Assembly (NCBI GenBank): GCA_002350845.1
Contig: DEFL01000072.1
Location: 1-64,000, forward strand
Length of the DNA stretch: 64,000 nucleotides
Origin: Christensenella sp. UBA2853
GTDB lineage: Bacteria; Bacillota; Clostridia; Christensenellales; Aristaeellaceae
Reading direction: 5' to 3'
Numbering within the stretch: the first letter of the stretch is position 1; every line of letters begins with the position of its first letter. Below are positions 7,422 through 16,402 of the stretch, piece after piece. The notes beneath the pieces were generated by a model. It had not been told where the DNA came from and did no database searches. It saw nothing but the letters and a program-made list of their open reading frames with translations. The position numbers and the translations under genes were made by a program.

Positions 7422-9779
7422 ATGAAGAAACTGTTGTGTATGCTCCTGTGCGTGCTTCTCCTGACGGGCGCTGTGTCTGTCCTCGCTGAGGAAAGCGAAG
7501 GCGTTTCAGCCGAAGCCATGGTGCAGGAACTGCTCGAAACACAGATCGCCAAACAGAAGGACGCCTGGATTCTGGCTGTGCTTGAGAGCGGAGCGCAGGA
7601 TATCCGGCTCGAGGAGAACCAGCTGAGCTTTACCCTGTGCGGATTTGATCCGAACCTGACGGCCCTGGGCAAGTATGCCGCCGCCGGGAACAAGGCTGCA
7701 TGGACCGCCTCCATGCTGGAAAACATCGCGGGACACAATGCAACCTTTACCATTAAGCTTCAGGCGGACGGCACCATCAACAAGAACGGCGTCAACCAGT
7801 TCATGAACGCGGTCAAGAAAGTCGTCAACGTGTCCAAGAAGGCCGTCAACGGCAAGGAAGTCGCCTCTGCGCTGACCGACCTGCTCTTCTGCTCTCCGAC
7901 CACGGACAGAAAACCCACAGCCCAGTCGCTTCTGCAGGTGACGGATGCGTTTGAACAGTTTATTGCGGGAAAACCCGAAGTCTTCCCGTGCGAGGACGCA
8001 TCAGAGTGGGCACCCATGCTGTATGCGCAGAGAAATCAGCACTACCGGATCAAGAACGGCCCGCACGCCATTGAGATGACGTGGGACGGCATTTCTCCCT
8101 CCAAGCTTCTGGACACAGCGTACGGCTCCATCTCCTCCGAGCTGGCTGCCCAGACGAAGGCTGAGCGCCTGAGTCTGGATGCACTGCCGGATGTCTGGAA
8201 GACCCGTCTGGCCGAATCTTCGGTGGCCCTGATGAAAAAGCGCCTGGTGCGGAAATCGGCCACCCTGGACCTGACCGAACTGGCCCGCGGCGTGCTTCCG
8301 GAAGGCTATGTGCAGTATTTTGCACAGTTCACGCCCGCTGCAACCTATCAGAAGCTTGTGGACGGCTATGCACTTCTGCCGGATGAAGCCTCCCAGCCCA
8401 TGCCCAAGACCGGCACGGTATCGGCCAAGGTGAAGAAGGGAAGGACCGTGACCTTTAATAATCCCGACGGCGGAAGCTATGTGTATCTTCAGATGCGCGA
8501 CGCGGATACCAATGTGATTGTCACAGATGCCTTCATCGAGCCCGGAAAATCCCTGAATATCAAGGTTCCGGAAGGATTCTATGTCATCCAGTATGCGGGC
8601 GGCTATACCTGGTACGGTACAGAAGGGCTGTTTGGACCTCTGGGAACCTACAGCGCGAGTGAAGAAATCAGCATCGCCAAGAAGAAGTGGAAGGTGACTC
8701 CTCTTGAGGAGGGGAACGGCATCATTCTTCACCCCATCAAGGTGGCGGATTTTGCTGTGACAGAGGATAAGTCCATTCACATTCAGGGCGTGCTGGATGC
8801 CCAGGTGCCGATCAAAACCTACCCGGCGGTCAATCCTGTCATCCCGGGCGTCAGCTCGACAACGGGACTTCCCGCGTCCGGTGAACCCTATACACCGGTG
8901 GTGATCGTCCTGGATAATGCCGAGGATGCCTACCCGCACTGGGGCGTCTCTCAGGCGGACATCATTTTCCAGGTTCCCAATGCCGGTTCTGGCGCGACCA
9001 AGCTGCTGGCGCTCTTTGCGGATCATTATCCGAGCCAGGCAGGCCCTGTGCGCTCCGGACGTGCCAGCATGCTTCCTGCTGTCACAAGTTTCAATGCCGC
9101 CTTTGCCTATGCGGGACCGCCTGCGGTGAAGGACGACAATATTGACATCGATGCGCTGATGTCCAAGTACAGAATGACCTATACGCACCGTGTGTACAAC
9201 CTGCTCCATGACAACGGTTTTAAAGAGCGCTTCCATGATGCGGCGGGCGGACACAATCTGTCCTGCCATATCGACGGCATCCATGACAATCTGATGACCA
9301 AGAATGTCGAGTTTGAGGAGAGACCGTTCCTGTTCACGGACGAAAAGCGGACGGACGGTGAAACCGCGAACATTATCCGCGTGCTGCACCGCGGCGAAAG
9401 CGCAGATACCGCTTCCAACTCTGCAAGCCGTGCCGTGTTCCGGTATCTGCCGGAGACCGGAGAATACACCAGAACCAATTCCAGCGGCAAGTATTCTGAC
9501 CGCCTGACCGGCGAAACGGTTACGTTTGCCAATGTGATTGTCCTTCGCGTCAAGTTCAGCTGGGAAAAGAACTATGTCTTCCTCAGGAAGCATCTGGTGG
9601 GTTCCGGCACGGCGGAGATCTTCCAGGACGGCCGGTATGTCCGCGGCGCATGGACACGCGATGATGTGACATCCCGACTGGTGTTCACGGATGCTGACGG
9701 GTCCGAGCTGAAGTTCAAGCGCGGCAAGACATTCATCGTGATGACCAATGAGGTCACCGACGTCATTTATACCGAATGA
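7422..9779 (+). CDS. Secreted DUF3048 (YerB-like) protein with long N-terminal extension
   Basis: The 785-residue protein begins with a clear signal peptide (MKKLLCMLLCVLLLTGAVSVLAEE). Residues about 25-480 are an unrecognised region ending in beta-rich segments. The rest matches DUF3048: the N-terminal subdomain has YTPVVIVLDNAEDAYPHWG, SQADIIFQVPN and GPVRSGRAS, and the C-terminal subdomain ends in FKRGKTFIVMTNEV. YerB-like proteins are lipoproteins of unknown function in Firmicutes, usually about 350 residues, so this one is roughly twice that length. I see no lipobox. The start 7422 is chosen because the signal peptide begins there with a purine-rich RBS; upstream codons overlap the promoter. 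Confidence 0.8.
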   Translation: MKKLLCMLLCVLLLTGAVSVLAEESEGVSAEAMVQELLETQIAKQKDAWILAVLESGAQDIRLEENQLSFTLCGFDPNLTALGKYAAAGNKAAWTASMLENIAGHNATFTIKLQADGTINKNGVNQFMNAVKKVVNVSKKAVNGKEVASALTDLLFCSPTTDRKPTAQSLLQVTDAFEQFIAGKPEVFPCEDASEWAPMLYAQRNQHYRIKNGPHAIEMTWDGISPSKLLDTAYGSISSELAAQTKAERLSLDALPDVWKTRLAESSVALMKKRLVRKSATLDLTELARGVLPEGYVQYFAQFTPAATYQKLVDGYALLPDEASQPMPKTGTVSAKVKKGRTVTFNNPDGGSYVYLQMRDADTNVIVTDAFIEPGKSLNIKVPEGFYVIQYAGGYTWYGTEGLFGPLGTYSASEEISIAKKKWKVTPLEEGNGIILHPIKVADFAVTEDKSIHIQGVLDAQVPIKTYPAVNPVIPGVSSTTGLPASGEPYTPVVIVLDNAEDAYPHWGVSQADIIFQVPNAGSGATKLLALFADHYPSQAGPVRSGRASMLPAVTSFNAAFAYAGPPAVKDDNIDIDALMSKYRMTYTHRVYNLLHDNGFKERFHDAAGGHNLSCHIDGIHDNLMTKNVEFEERPFLFTDEKRTDGETANIIRVLHRGESADTASNSASRAVFRYLPETGEYTRTNSSGKYSDRLTGETVTFANVIVLRVKFSWEKNYVFLRKHLVGSGTAEIFQDGRYVRGAWTRDDVTSRLVFTDADGSELKFKRGKTFIVMTNEVTDVIYTE

Positions 9780-9843
9780 TGACCGCCTGCGTCACGATCC
9801 GGTGAATCAGACCCCGCATGAAAACGGGTGGAAAACAGAAAGC

Positions 9844-9893
9844 AGGGACATCCCGGATGACTGCGCGCAGCAGCGTTCGGGATGTCCCTTTCT
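9844..9893 (+). terminator. Terminator after the DUF3048 gene
   Basis: A 12-bp stem (AGGGACATCCCG with CGGGATGTCCCT) is followed by a short T-rich tract. Confidence 0.7.
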
Positions 9894-9952
9894 GTATGCA
9901 GTGCTGGGGGAGAGATGAAAAGGGCATCAGGGGTGCATGCTTTTCCACGCAT

Positions 9953-10021
9953 AAAAAAGGCAGCCCAGGAGGACGCCGGGATGAACATGTTTCTCCCTGT
10001 CCTTCAGGTGCTGCCTTTTTT
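9953..10021. terminator. Bidirectional terminator between convergent genes
   Basis: AAAAAAGGCAGC and GCTGCCTTTTTT flank a 45-base loop, giving U-tracts on both strands. It lies just downstream of the minus-strand gene 10034-10564 and backs up the terminator of the DUF3048 gene. Confidence 0.65.
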
Positions 10022-10033
10022 CATCCTGCCGGA

Positions 10034-10564
10034 TTATTCTGCGGCCTGATCAGCCGGATCGGCCAGCACGGCGCTGTCCAGGATGCGACGGAAATACTTG
10101 GCATTGCCCTCTGCGGCTTCCATGGAATAGACGCCCTCTGCGCGCAGGACCTTTCCGTTTTCTGAAACGAGGGTCAGGAAATGAAAGGTTGTGTTTTCCA
10201 GCTCGCAATAGACTTCCGTCGTTACACGTCCTGTCTCCGGGTCATGCGCGGTTTCCACCTCTCTGTCTCTGATGAGCTCGTCTGCTTCCTCCTGTGAGAT
10301 CAGGGAGAGGAGCATGAAATCATCCGAGTCGATATTGGAGACCCTGATGCGTTCCGTCTCATCAGCGGTAGCGAAGTCGGCCTCCATGAGGTCGGCATCA
10401 TACCAGAAGGAAAATCCTTCCGGGCTTTCAAACTTTGTCTCGATGATGGTCTCCTCCATGCCCTCCAGCCAGATGACACTCTCGCGGGTTTCGCCAAAGG
10501 CACAGGTCACCATCAGCAGAAGGCAAAGCAGAGACAGGAAAAACTGAAAGGCGCTTTTTTTCAT
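10034..10564 (-). CDS. Secreted hypothetical protein (176 aa)
   Basis: A typical signal peptide (about residues 1-24, ending CAFGE) precedes an acidic mature domain of about 150 residues. I do not recognise the family. The mature part looks like one alpha/beta domain ending in a helix (AAEGNAKYFRRILDSAVL). The segment TTFHFLTLVSENGKVLRAEGVYS reads like a lipoprotein-associated fit for a fluctuating-fold domain, but that is only an impression. The start is ATG 10564 with AAAGGAG upstream; an adjacent GTG at 10567 is also possible. Secreted and soluble, with no lipobox. It is separated from the nucleotidase gene downstream on the same strand by 160 bases. Confidence 0.7.
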   Translation of the reverse strand: MKKSAFQFFLSLLCLLLMVTCAFGETRESVIWLEGMEETIIETKFESPEGFSFWYDADLMEADFATADETERIRVSNIDSDDFMLLSLISQEEADELIRDREVETAHDPETGRVTTEVYCELENTTFHFLTLVSENGKVLRAEGVYSMEAAEGNAKYFRRILDSAVLADPADQAAE

Positions 10565-10730
10565 CACAGCATTCTCCTTTCAACCGTTGGCTGAAGCAGA
10601 TGTGCGGACGGGAAAACGCCCGCATCAGCCTGCAGACAGACAACGATTCAGCGGCGAAGTTTTATCCCGGACAGAAAAAGGACGGCCGGAAATCAGGGAT
10701 TTCACAGCCGCCCCGGGTTATGGACTGAGA

Positions 10731-12398
10731 TTAACGGATCTGGGTTTCGGTTCCGCGGGGAGCGCCGTAGGTTTCAGCAGTAATCTTTCCGCCAAGGACT
10801 TCGTCGATGTAAGCCATCAGGGCTTCATCCATCGGGATGCCGGTGTCGAAGGAAGAGCTGGAACGTGCGAAGACATTGTAGGTGTCGCCGCCGGCTGCGC
10901 AGAAGTTATTGGTCACAACAGCGTAGGTGGCCTTCTCGTCAAAGGGTTCGCCGTTGATCGCGGTGATGGTGACACGCTTGATGGCGGCAGGAGCATAGTA
11001 GCTGCTCTCTTTGCCGTTGAGGGTGTACACTTCGCCCTGTTCAAAGGGAACGGTGGTGTCCAGTGTCCAGGTGATGCCGCTGGTCTGCGGATAACCGCCG
11101 ATTGCGCTGGGCGTGCAGAAGGTGGAAGCTTCGAGTGCTTCGAGGAGTTCAGCGCCGGTCACATAGACAACAGCCACAGTATTGCCGAAGGGCAGCACGG
11201 TGTTGACGTTGTTCTTGGTGATGTCGCCGGCTTCGATGGTAGCGCGGATGCCGCCGCCGTTGGTGATGCCAACCACAGCATTGGGTTCAACCTGTTCGAT
11301 GCCGCCTTCTTTGACAACGGACCAGACCATAGCGTCGGTGATCAGATCGCCGAGGTTGGTTTCTTCGGTGCGGTTGCCGGGATCGCGGTCGCCGTTGAGA
11401 CGGACTTCCGTGGTGGCGAAGACAGCGCCGTACACAGATTCAACATCACTGATGATGCCCTGGGCCTTGGCCAGAACGTCGGGATCCTTGGCCAGGTACT
11501 TGGTGGAGACGAGGAACTTGTCTTCCACAGCCTTGGTTTCATTGTTGATCACAACAACGCCGATGTTTTCGAACTTGGTGCCGGTGGAGACAATGGGTTC
11601 ACCGTTTTCACCGGCGGACATGACGGTGTGGGAATGTCCGTCAATGACGAGATCCACGCCGGTCACTTTGGTCAGCAGGTCAATGGAGCGGTAGCCGTTT
11701 GCAGCGGATTCGGCGTCCACACCGAGGTGGCACAGACCGATGACGAGGTCCACACCCTCTGCCTTCAGGTTATCCACAGCACCCTGAGCGGCCTTATACA
11801 GGTCTTCAAAGGCAGTGAAGGAGATTTCCTTGATCATGCCGGGGTTGACCTTGGTGGCGGTTTCAGGGGTTTCCAGACCGAAGAAACCGAGCTTCATGCC
11901 GCTCTTGGTGGTGATGACGGTGGTGCCGGGCAGGATGGACTCGCCGGTTTCGTCAGCAATCACGTTGCAGCAGATCGTGGTGAACTGGGCCTTGGAGAGG
12001 TTCTCCATCAGCTGAGCATAACCGAAGTCGAATTCATGGTTGCCCAGGGTGACCAGGTCATAACCTGCGGCGTTCATCATTTCGATTGCGGAAGCGCCCT
12101 TGGAAGTGCTCACATAGGTGGTGCCCTGGCTGAAGTCGCCGGCATCGACAGTGATCACTTCAGCACCATGATCCTCGAACCAGGCGCGCAGGGTGGGGAC
12201 ATAGGCATAGCCCTCGAGAGCGCCGTGCACGTCATTGGAGTGAAGAATGACGGTGGTGCCGGTATAGTCGGTGCGCAGGTCGCCTGCGAAAACTTTCGCT
12301 GCGGCAGCATAGTCAGCATCGGTCATGTCTGCAGAAGCGGACACGCATACTGCAAAGACCATGACGAGGGCGAGGACCAGACTCAGAAGCCTTTTCAT
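10731..12398 (-). CDS. Secreted 5'-nucleotidase / 2',3'-cyclic phosphodiesterase (UshA-type)
   Basis: The 555-residue extracellular enzyme hydrolyses nucleotides or UDP-sugars to scavenge nucleosides and phosphate. After a signal peptide (about 1-23) comes the calcineurin-like metallophosphatase domain with metal motifs ILHSNDVHG, VDAGDFSQG, TLGNHEFDFG and IDGHSHT. The C-terminal nucleotide-specificity domain starts near residue 330, with TNGGGIRATIEAGDIT. Start ATG 12398 is chosen for the signal peptide and AAGGAGG RBS; an in-frame upstream GTG/ATG would put a non-signal sequence in front. I see no lipobox or sorting signal, so it is probably released or loosely wall-associated. Confidence 0.9.
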   Translation of the reverse strand: MKRLLSLVLALVMVFAVCVSASADMTDADYAAAAKVFAGDLRTDYTGTTVILHSNDVHGALEGYAYVPTLRAWFEDHGAEVITVDAGDFSQGTTYVSTSKGASAIEMMNAAGYDLVTLGNHEFDFGYAQLMENLSKAQFTTICCNVIADETGESILPGTTVITTKSGMKLGFFGLETPETATKVNPGMIKEISFTAFEDLYKAAQGAVDNLKAEGVDLVIGLCHLGVDAESAANGYRSIDLLTKVTGVDLVIDGHSHTVMSAGENGEPIVSTGTKFENIGVVVINNETKAVEDKFLVSTKYLAKDPDVLAKAQGIISDVESVYGAVFATTEVRLNGDRDPGNRTEETNLGDLITDAMVWSVVKEGGIEQVEPNAVVGITNGGGIRATIEAGDITKNNVNTVLPFGNTVAVVYVTGAELLEALEASTFCTPSAIGGYPQTSGITWTLDTTVPFEQGEVYTLNGKESSYYAPAAIKRVTITAINGEPFDEKATYAVVTNNFCAAGGDTYNVFARSSSSFDTGIPMDEALMAYIDEVLGGKITAETYGAPRGTETQIR

Positions 12399-12452
12399 AA
12401 GACATTCCTCCTTATGATGTTGTACATGGGTATAAGGTACCAAAGCAAGATT

Positions 12453-12480
12453 ATTATAATCTTTCCGCGGCGAATTTCAA
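12453..12480 (-). promoter_or_regulatory. Promoter of the 5'-nucleotidase gene
   Basis: On the minus strand TTGAAA, a 16-base spacer and a perfect TATAAT lie about 55 bases before the ATG. The -10 sits in a small AT palindrome. Confidence 0.7.
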
Positions 12481-12642
12481 CAGCGGACGGTCAAGAATCA
12501 TGGGAAATCAGGCAAATTCCCGGGAATATGAGAGTGCGGGAGACAGAAGGAAAGCAGCAGGAAAAAACCAGGCGGGGGAGAATTTGAAAGCAGATGTCTT
12601 CCGAAACGGCGGACACGAAAAACTGAAAGCCGGAGAATGCAT

Positions 12643-15093
12643 ATGGAACAGTACGAGAAGGAACATATAGAGAGCATGCGGGCCCTGGCAGCGGAGTGCA
12701 TGGTGCTGCTCAAAAAAGACGGGGAATTCCCGCTTGACGAACCCGGAAAGATTGCGGCCTTTGGCAGCGGCGTCCGGCATACCGTCAAGGGCGGCACCGG
12801 ATCAGGGGATGTCAATGTGCGCCATTTTGCCACCATTGAGGAAGGCCTGAAAAATGCCGGGTTCGAGATCACATCCGGCGAATGGCTCGACGCCTATGAC
12901 CGTGTCCGCGAAGCATGCGAGGATGCACTTCACGCGAGGATCCGCTCCAGGATTGAACAGGAAGGCCCCGGCGTCATTTTTGAGGCCAGCAGCACCGTCA
13001 TGGAGGAGCCGGAGTACGAGATTCCCCTGGAAGGGGATGGCGATACGGCCATCTATGTGCTCTCGAGAAATTCAGGGGAAGGATCTGACCGGTCCAACGC
13101 CCGGGGAGACTTCCGGCTGTCGGAAACGGAAAAGCGGGATATTCTTGCTCTGTGTGAGCAGTATGCGCGCTTCATGCTCGTCCTCAATGTGGGGGGACCG
13201 GTGGACCTGACAGAGGTTGTGGAGCGCGTGCCGAACATCCTGCTTCTCTCACAGCTGGGCAGCGTGACCGGGGACGCCTTCGCGGATGTCCTGCTGGGCA
13301 AGAGCTATCCCTCGGGCAAGCTGGCTGCTTCCTGGGCGGCATACAGGGACTATCCGGATGTCGGAGACTTCGGTGACCGCGACGAGACGCATTACAGGGA
13401 AGGCCTGTATGTGGGGTATCGCTGGTTTGATGCCACGGGAACGAAACCCCTGTTTCCGTTTGGATTCGGACTGAGCTGCACGCATTTTGATATCCAGTTC
13501 GTGGAGACCAGGATCTACGGATCCATGGCCCGCGTGTTCGGCATGGTCCGCAATACCGGCTTTGCCCCCGGCAAAGAGGTTCTGCAGCTGTATGTTTCCA
13601 TGCCCTCCGGCAAACTGGACCAGCCAAGAAAAGTGCTCTGCGCGTATGAGAAAACCCGTGAACTCTTCCCGGGCGAGGTCGCTGTGGTGGCGCTGGACTA
13701 CCGGATGGAGGATTTTGCGTCCTATGATGAGGAACTCTCAGCGAGGGTGCTCGAGAAAGGCGACTATGTACTGCTCATGGGGACCGACAGCACAAATGTG
13801 CGTCCGGTGAGCACGCTGCGCCTGGAAGAGGATGTGGTGGTCGAAAAGGTCGCGCCGGTCGGCGGAACTCCGGAGCTTCCGGACTGGAAGCCCGAGCGTG
13901 TGCCCCAGCCGGATGCCTCCTGGCTGCCAGTGTTTCCTGTGGCCAAGGACCTTTTCTGGAAGCGGAAAACCAAAAGGCCCGAACCTTCGGCGGAAGCGAC
14001 TACCGAGGCTGAGCGCATGACCGATGAGGAGCTCTGCTTCCTGTGCACCGGGGCGATCCGCGGCGGAAAGAGCATGAGCACGGTCGGGAATGCGGGCATC
14101 ACGGTGCCCGGTGCGGCCGGCGATTCGACGAGACTCTTTCTGGATCGGAAGATTCCCGTCATGATTATGGCTGACGGCCCGGCAGGCCTTCGCCTGACCC
14201 GGCGCTACGGCGTGGATGCAGAGGGCGCCTTCCCCATTAATCCCGACGGACTGGCGCATGCCAGGAAAATGATTCCGGAGGCCTATGTGCGTGCGCGCGA
14301 ATGGTACGGGGAAGGCCGGACCGGCGAGGAGCATGAGCAGAACTGCACCGCGATCCCGATCGGGACGGCGCTTGCACAGAGCTGGAACAGCGAACTGGCA
14401 GAAGCGTGCGGAAACCTGGTGGGGGATGAAATGGAACGCTTTGGCGTGCACCTCTTCCTTGCGCCGGCCATGAACCTGCAGCGCAATCCCCTGTGCGGCA
14501 GAAACTTTGAATACTATTCGGAAGAGCCGCTGCTCTCCGGCAGGACTGCAGCCGCCGTATGCCGGGGCGTGCAGAGCCACAAAGGATGCGGGGCTGTCAT
14601 CAAGCATTTTGCCTGCAACAACCAGGAGTACAACCGGGTGCATTCCAACAGTCAGGTGTCCCCGCGTGCCCTGCGCGAGGTCTATCTCAGAGGGTTTGAG
14701 ATCGCTGTCAGGGAAGGGAAGCCCAAGGCGATCATGACCAGCTACAACCTGATCAACGGCGTGCACAGCAGTGAGCGCAGGGATCTGTGCGATACGCTGC
14801 TGCGCAGCGAATGGGGCTTCAATGGCATTGTCATGACCGACTGGCTGGTCGGCAAAGACGTGAGAGGAAACGACCGGTACCGCAAGGGCGTGGCCAGCTG
14901 CTCGGTCGCTGCCGGCAATGATCTGATCATGCCCGGCATGCCGATGCATGTGGAGGACCTCATGCAGGGGCTTTCCGATCCGGAAAATCCGCTGACCCGC
15001 GAGGCGCTGGTGCTCTCCGGGGCGAGAATCATTGACATGGCCAGGGAACTGCAGGGCATGCGCGACGGGGAAACGGGAGAAACACAGGCATGA
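12643..15093 (+). CDS. Glycoside hydrolase family 3 enzyme with reversed domain order
   Basis: The 816-residue protein is a beta-glycosidase-type GH3 enzyme with permuted domains. The alpha/beta sandwich that is normally C-terminal comes first (about 1-270). It is followed by a fibronectin III-like domain (about 300-400, containing GKEVLQLYVS) and then the catalytic barrel (about 440-816, with MIMADGPAGLRLTRRYG). The nucleophile is D733 in GIVMTDWLVG. This order is known from some clostridial and ruminococcal beta-glucosidases. There is no signal peptide, so it acts on imported oligosaccharides. ATG 12643 has CGGAG seven bases upstream; ATG 12637 is too close to it. The stop overlaps the patatin gene start (ATGA). 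Confidence 0.9.
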   Translation: MEQYEKEHIESMRALAAECMVLLKKDGEFPLDEPGKIAAFGSGVRHTVKGGTGSGDVNVRHFATIEEGLKNAGFEITSGEWLDAYDRVREACEDALHARIRSRIEQEGPGVIFEASSTVMEEPEYEIPLEGDGDTAIYVLSRNSGEGSDRSNARGDFRLSETEKRDILALCEQYARFMLVLNVGGPVDLTEVVERVPNILLLSQLGSVTGDAFADVLLGKSYPSGKLAASWAAYRDYPDVGDFGDRDETHYREGLYVGYRWFDATGTKPLFPFGFGLSCTHFDIQFVETRIYGSMARVFGMVRNTGFAPGKEVLQLYVSMPSGKLDQPRKVLCAYEKTRELFPGEVAVVALDYRMEDFASYDEELSARVLEKGDYVLLMGTDSTNVRPVSTLRLEEDVVVEKVAPVGGTPELPDWKPERVPQPDASWLPVFPVAKDLFWKRKTKRPEPSAEATTEAERMTDEELCFLCTGAIRGGKSMSTVGNAGITVPGAAGDSTRLFLDRKIPVMIMADGPAGLRLTRRYGVDAEGAFPINPDGLAHARKMIPEAYVRAREWYGEGRTGEEHEQNCTAIPIGTALAQSWNSELAEACGNLVGDEMERFGVHLFLAPAMNLQRNPLCGRNFEYYSEEPLLSGRTAAAVCRGVQSHKGCGAVIKHFACNNQEYNRVHSNSQVSPRALREVYLRGFEIAVREGKPKAIMTSYNLINGVHSSERRDLCDTLLRSEWGFNGIVMTDWLVGKDVRGNDRYRKGVASCSVAAGNDLIMPGMPMHVEDLMQGLSDPENPLTREALVLSGARIIDMARELQGMRDGETGETQA

Positions 15094-15938
15094 AGACGGC
15101 ACTGAGCATGGAAGGCGGTGCCATGCGCGGCATGTTCACCTGCGGGGTGATTGATGTGCTGATGGAAAACGGCATCACCTTTGACGCGGCCGCCGGCATT
15201 TCGGCGGGTGCAGCCTTTGGCTGCAATTACAAGTCCCGGCAGATCGGGCGGCCGATCCGCTACAACAAGCGGTATGGAAGCGATCCGAGATACATGTCCT
15301 TCCGGTCGCTGCTGAAAACAGGCGACCTCTATAATGCGGACTTCTGCTACAGGGAACTGCCGGATGTGCTGGATCCGTTTGACCGAAAGGCATTCCGCGA
15401 TAATCCCATGGCGTTCTATATCGGGGCCACGGATGTGAAGACCGGGAAAAGTGTCTATCACCTCTGCTCGGATGGGGAAGAGCGGGACATTCTGTGGATG
15501 CGGGCCTCTGCCTCCATGCCGCTGGTTTCCAGGCCGGTTGATGTGGACGGATACCTGCTTCTCGACGGAGGAATTACGGATCCCGTGCCTCTGGACCATA
15601 TGCAGAGCCTCGGCTTTGACCGGCATGTCGTGATCCTGACCCAGCCAAAGGGATACCGGAAAAGCCCGACCCGCGGGCTCATGCTCATGCAGTGGATGCT
15701 TCGCCGCTATCCGGCCGTGGCAGAGGCTATGGATGAGCGGCATGCCGTTTATAACCGGCAGATGGATGAGATCGACCGGCAGGAGGCGGAAGGCAGCATC
15801 TTTGTCATTCGGCCGCCTCAGCCACTGGGCATCCACAGGACGGAAAAGCGTCCGGAGGAGCTGGAACGGGTGTATCAGACCGGCAGGCGGGAGGCTGAAG
15901 CCCGGCTGCAGGCGATGAAGGAGTTCCTGGAAAAATAA
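15090..15938 (+). CDS. Patatin-like phospholipase (RssA/YlbK-type)
   Basis: A predicted cytoplasmic serine acyl hydrolase of 282 residues. The oxyanion segment is EGGAMRGMFTCGV (9-21), the nucleophile is S38 in GISAG, and the catalytic Asp is D159 in LLLDGGITDPVP. These form the Ser-Asp dyad of patatins. The ATG overlaps the GH3 stop by four bases, so the two are co-translated. A functional link between a glycosidase and a lipase is not established; they may simply share an operon. Substrate is unknown. Confidence 0.88.
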   Translation: MKTALSMEGGAMRGMFTCGVIDVLMENGITFDAAAGISAGAAFGCNYKSRQIGRPIRYNKRYGSDPRYMSFRSLLKTGDLYNADFCYRELPDVLDPFDRKAFRDNPMAFYIGATDVKTGKSVYHLCSDGEERDILWMRASASMPLVSRPVDVDGYLLLDGGITDPVPLDHMQSLGFDRHVVILTQPKGYRKSPTRGLMLMQWMLRRYPAVAEAMDERHAVYNRQMDEIDRQEAEGSIFVIRPPQPLGIHRTEKRPEELERVYQTGRREAEARLQAMKEFLEK

Positions 15939-15954
15939 CCGAAAACGAGAAAAC

Positions 15955-16002
15955 AACGCTGTGGAGCGCGGCAGGAAGAAGGGCCGCCTTCACAGCGTTT
16001 TT
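15955..16002 (+). terminator. Terminator of the GH3-patatin operon
   Basis: AACGCTGTG pairs with CACAGCGTT around an inner GCGGC/GCCGC stem, and the structure ends in a T-run. Confidence 0.8.
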
Positions 16003-16165
16003 ATGTAGGGATGTACGGTCCCCTTCATGTCGAAGACGGAGAGACGGTCTGAGGGCAGGGCCGCGGGTGATTATTTGCACCCGGAGTCCGTTCATCCGTT
16101 TGACTATCGCATGTTGTTTCTGGGAAATCAGGCATCGCTCAGCAGAAAATCAAATATGGCAAAGT

Positions 16166-16194
16166 TTGACACAAACAATGGCGAAAAGTACAAC
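16166..16194 (+). promoter_or_regulatory. Candidate promoter P1 of the pilus locus
   Basis: A perfect TTGACA, a 17-base spacer and TACAAC. It sits about 240 bases before the first gene, in AT-rich non-coding DNA. Confidence 0.5.
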
Positions 16195-16233
16195 AAAGAG
16201 ACAAAAATTGTGACACATTTCCCAAAGGAGTTC

Positions 16234-16262
16234 TTGACGTCGGACCGTGATTGATTTAAACT
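16234..16262 (+). promoter_or_regulatory. Candidate promoter P2 of the pilus locus
   Basis: TTGACG, a 17-base spacer and TAAACT, about 140 bases before the first start codon. TGACA-like words recur around both promoters. Confidence 0.5.
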
Positions 16263-16402
16263 ATATTTTGGGGTAATGTCCCTTATAGAATAAAGGCTCG
16301 CGAGGGTAAAAAGGGAACTTTCAGACCAGATAATCCCTCATTATAAATGATTTGTAAAATTTCTATAGAAAATAAAGTCTACAGGGAAGGAGATGAGAAA
16401 CC

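Larger units (their letters stand above)
16003..16402. other. Long AT-rich leader of the pilus locus
   Basis: About 400 bases separate the previous terminator from the first pilus-locus gene. It is clearly richer in A and T than the flanking genes. I see two promoter-like sites, at 16166 and 16234, and no gene. The 140 bases after the second promoter would form an untranslated leader. I could not match that leader to a known riboswitch; in particular it lacks the conserved core of c-di-GMP-I riboswitches. Confidence 0.5.

Noticed and set aside
10587..12587. A 666-codon plus-strand frame opposite the 5'-nucleotidase
   Set aside because: The minus strand has signal peptide, RBS, promoter and metal motifs. 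The opposite frame has none of these.
16263..16402. Possible c-di-GMP riboswitch ahead of the pilus locus
   Set aside because: The conserved core words of c-di-GMP-I and -II aptamers are not visible, so I list only a leader of unknown type.
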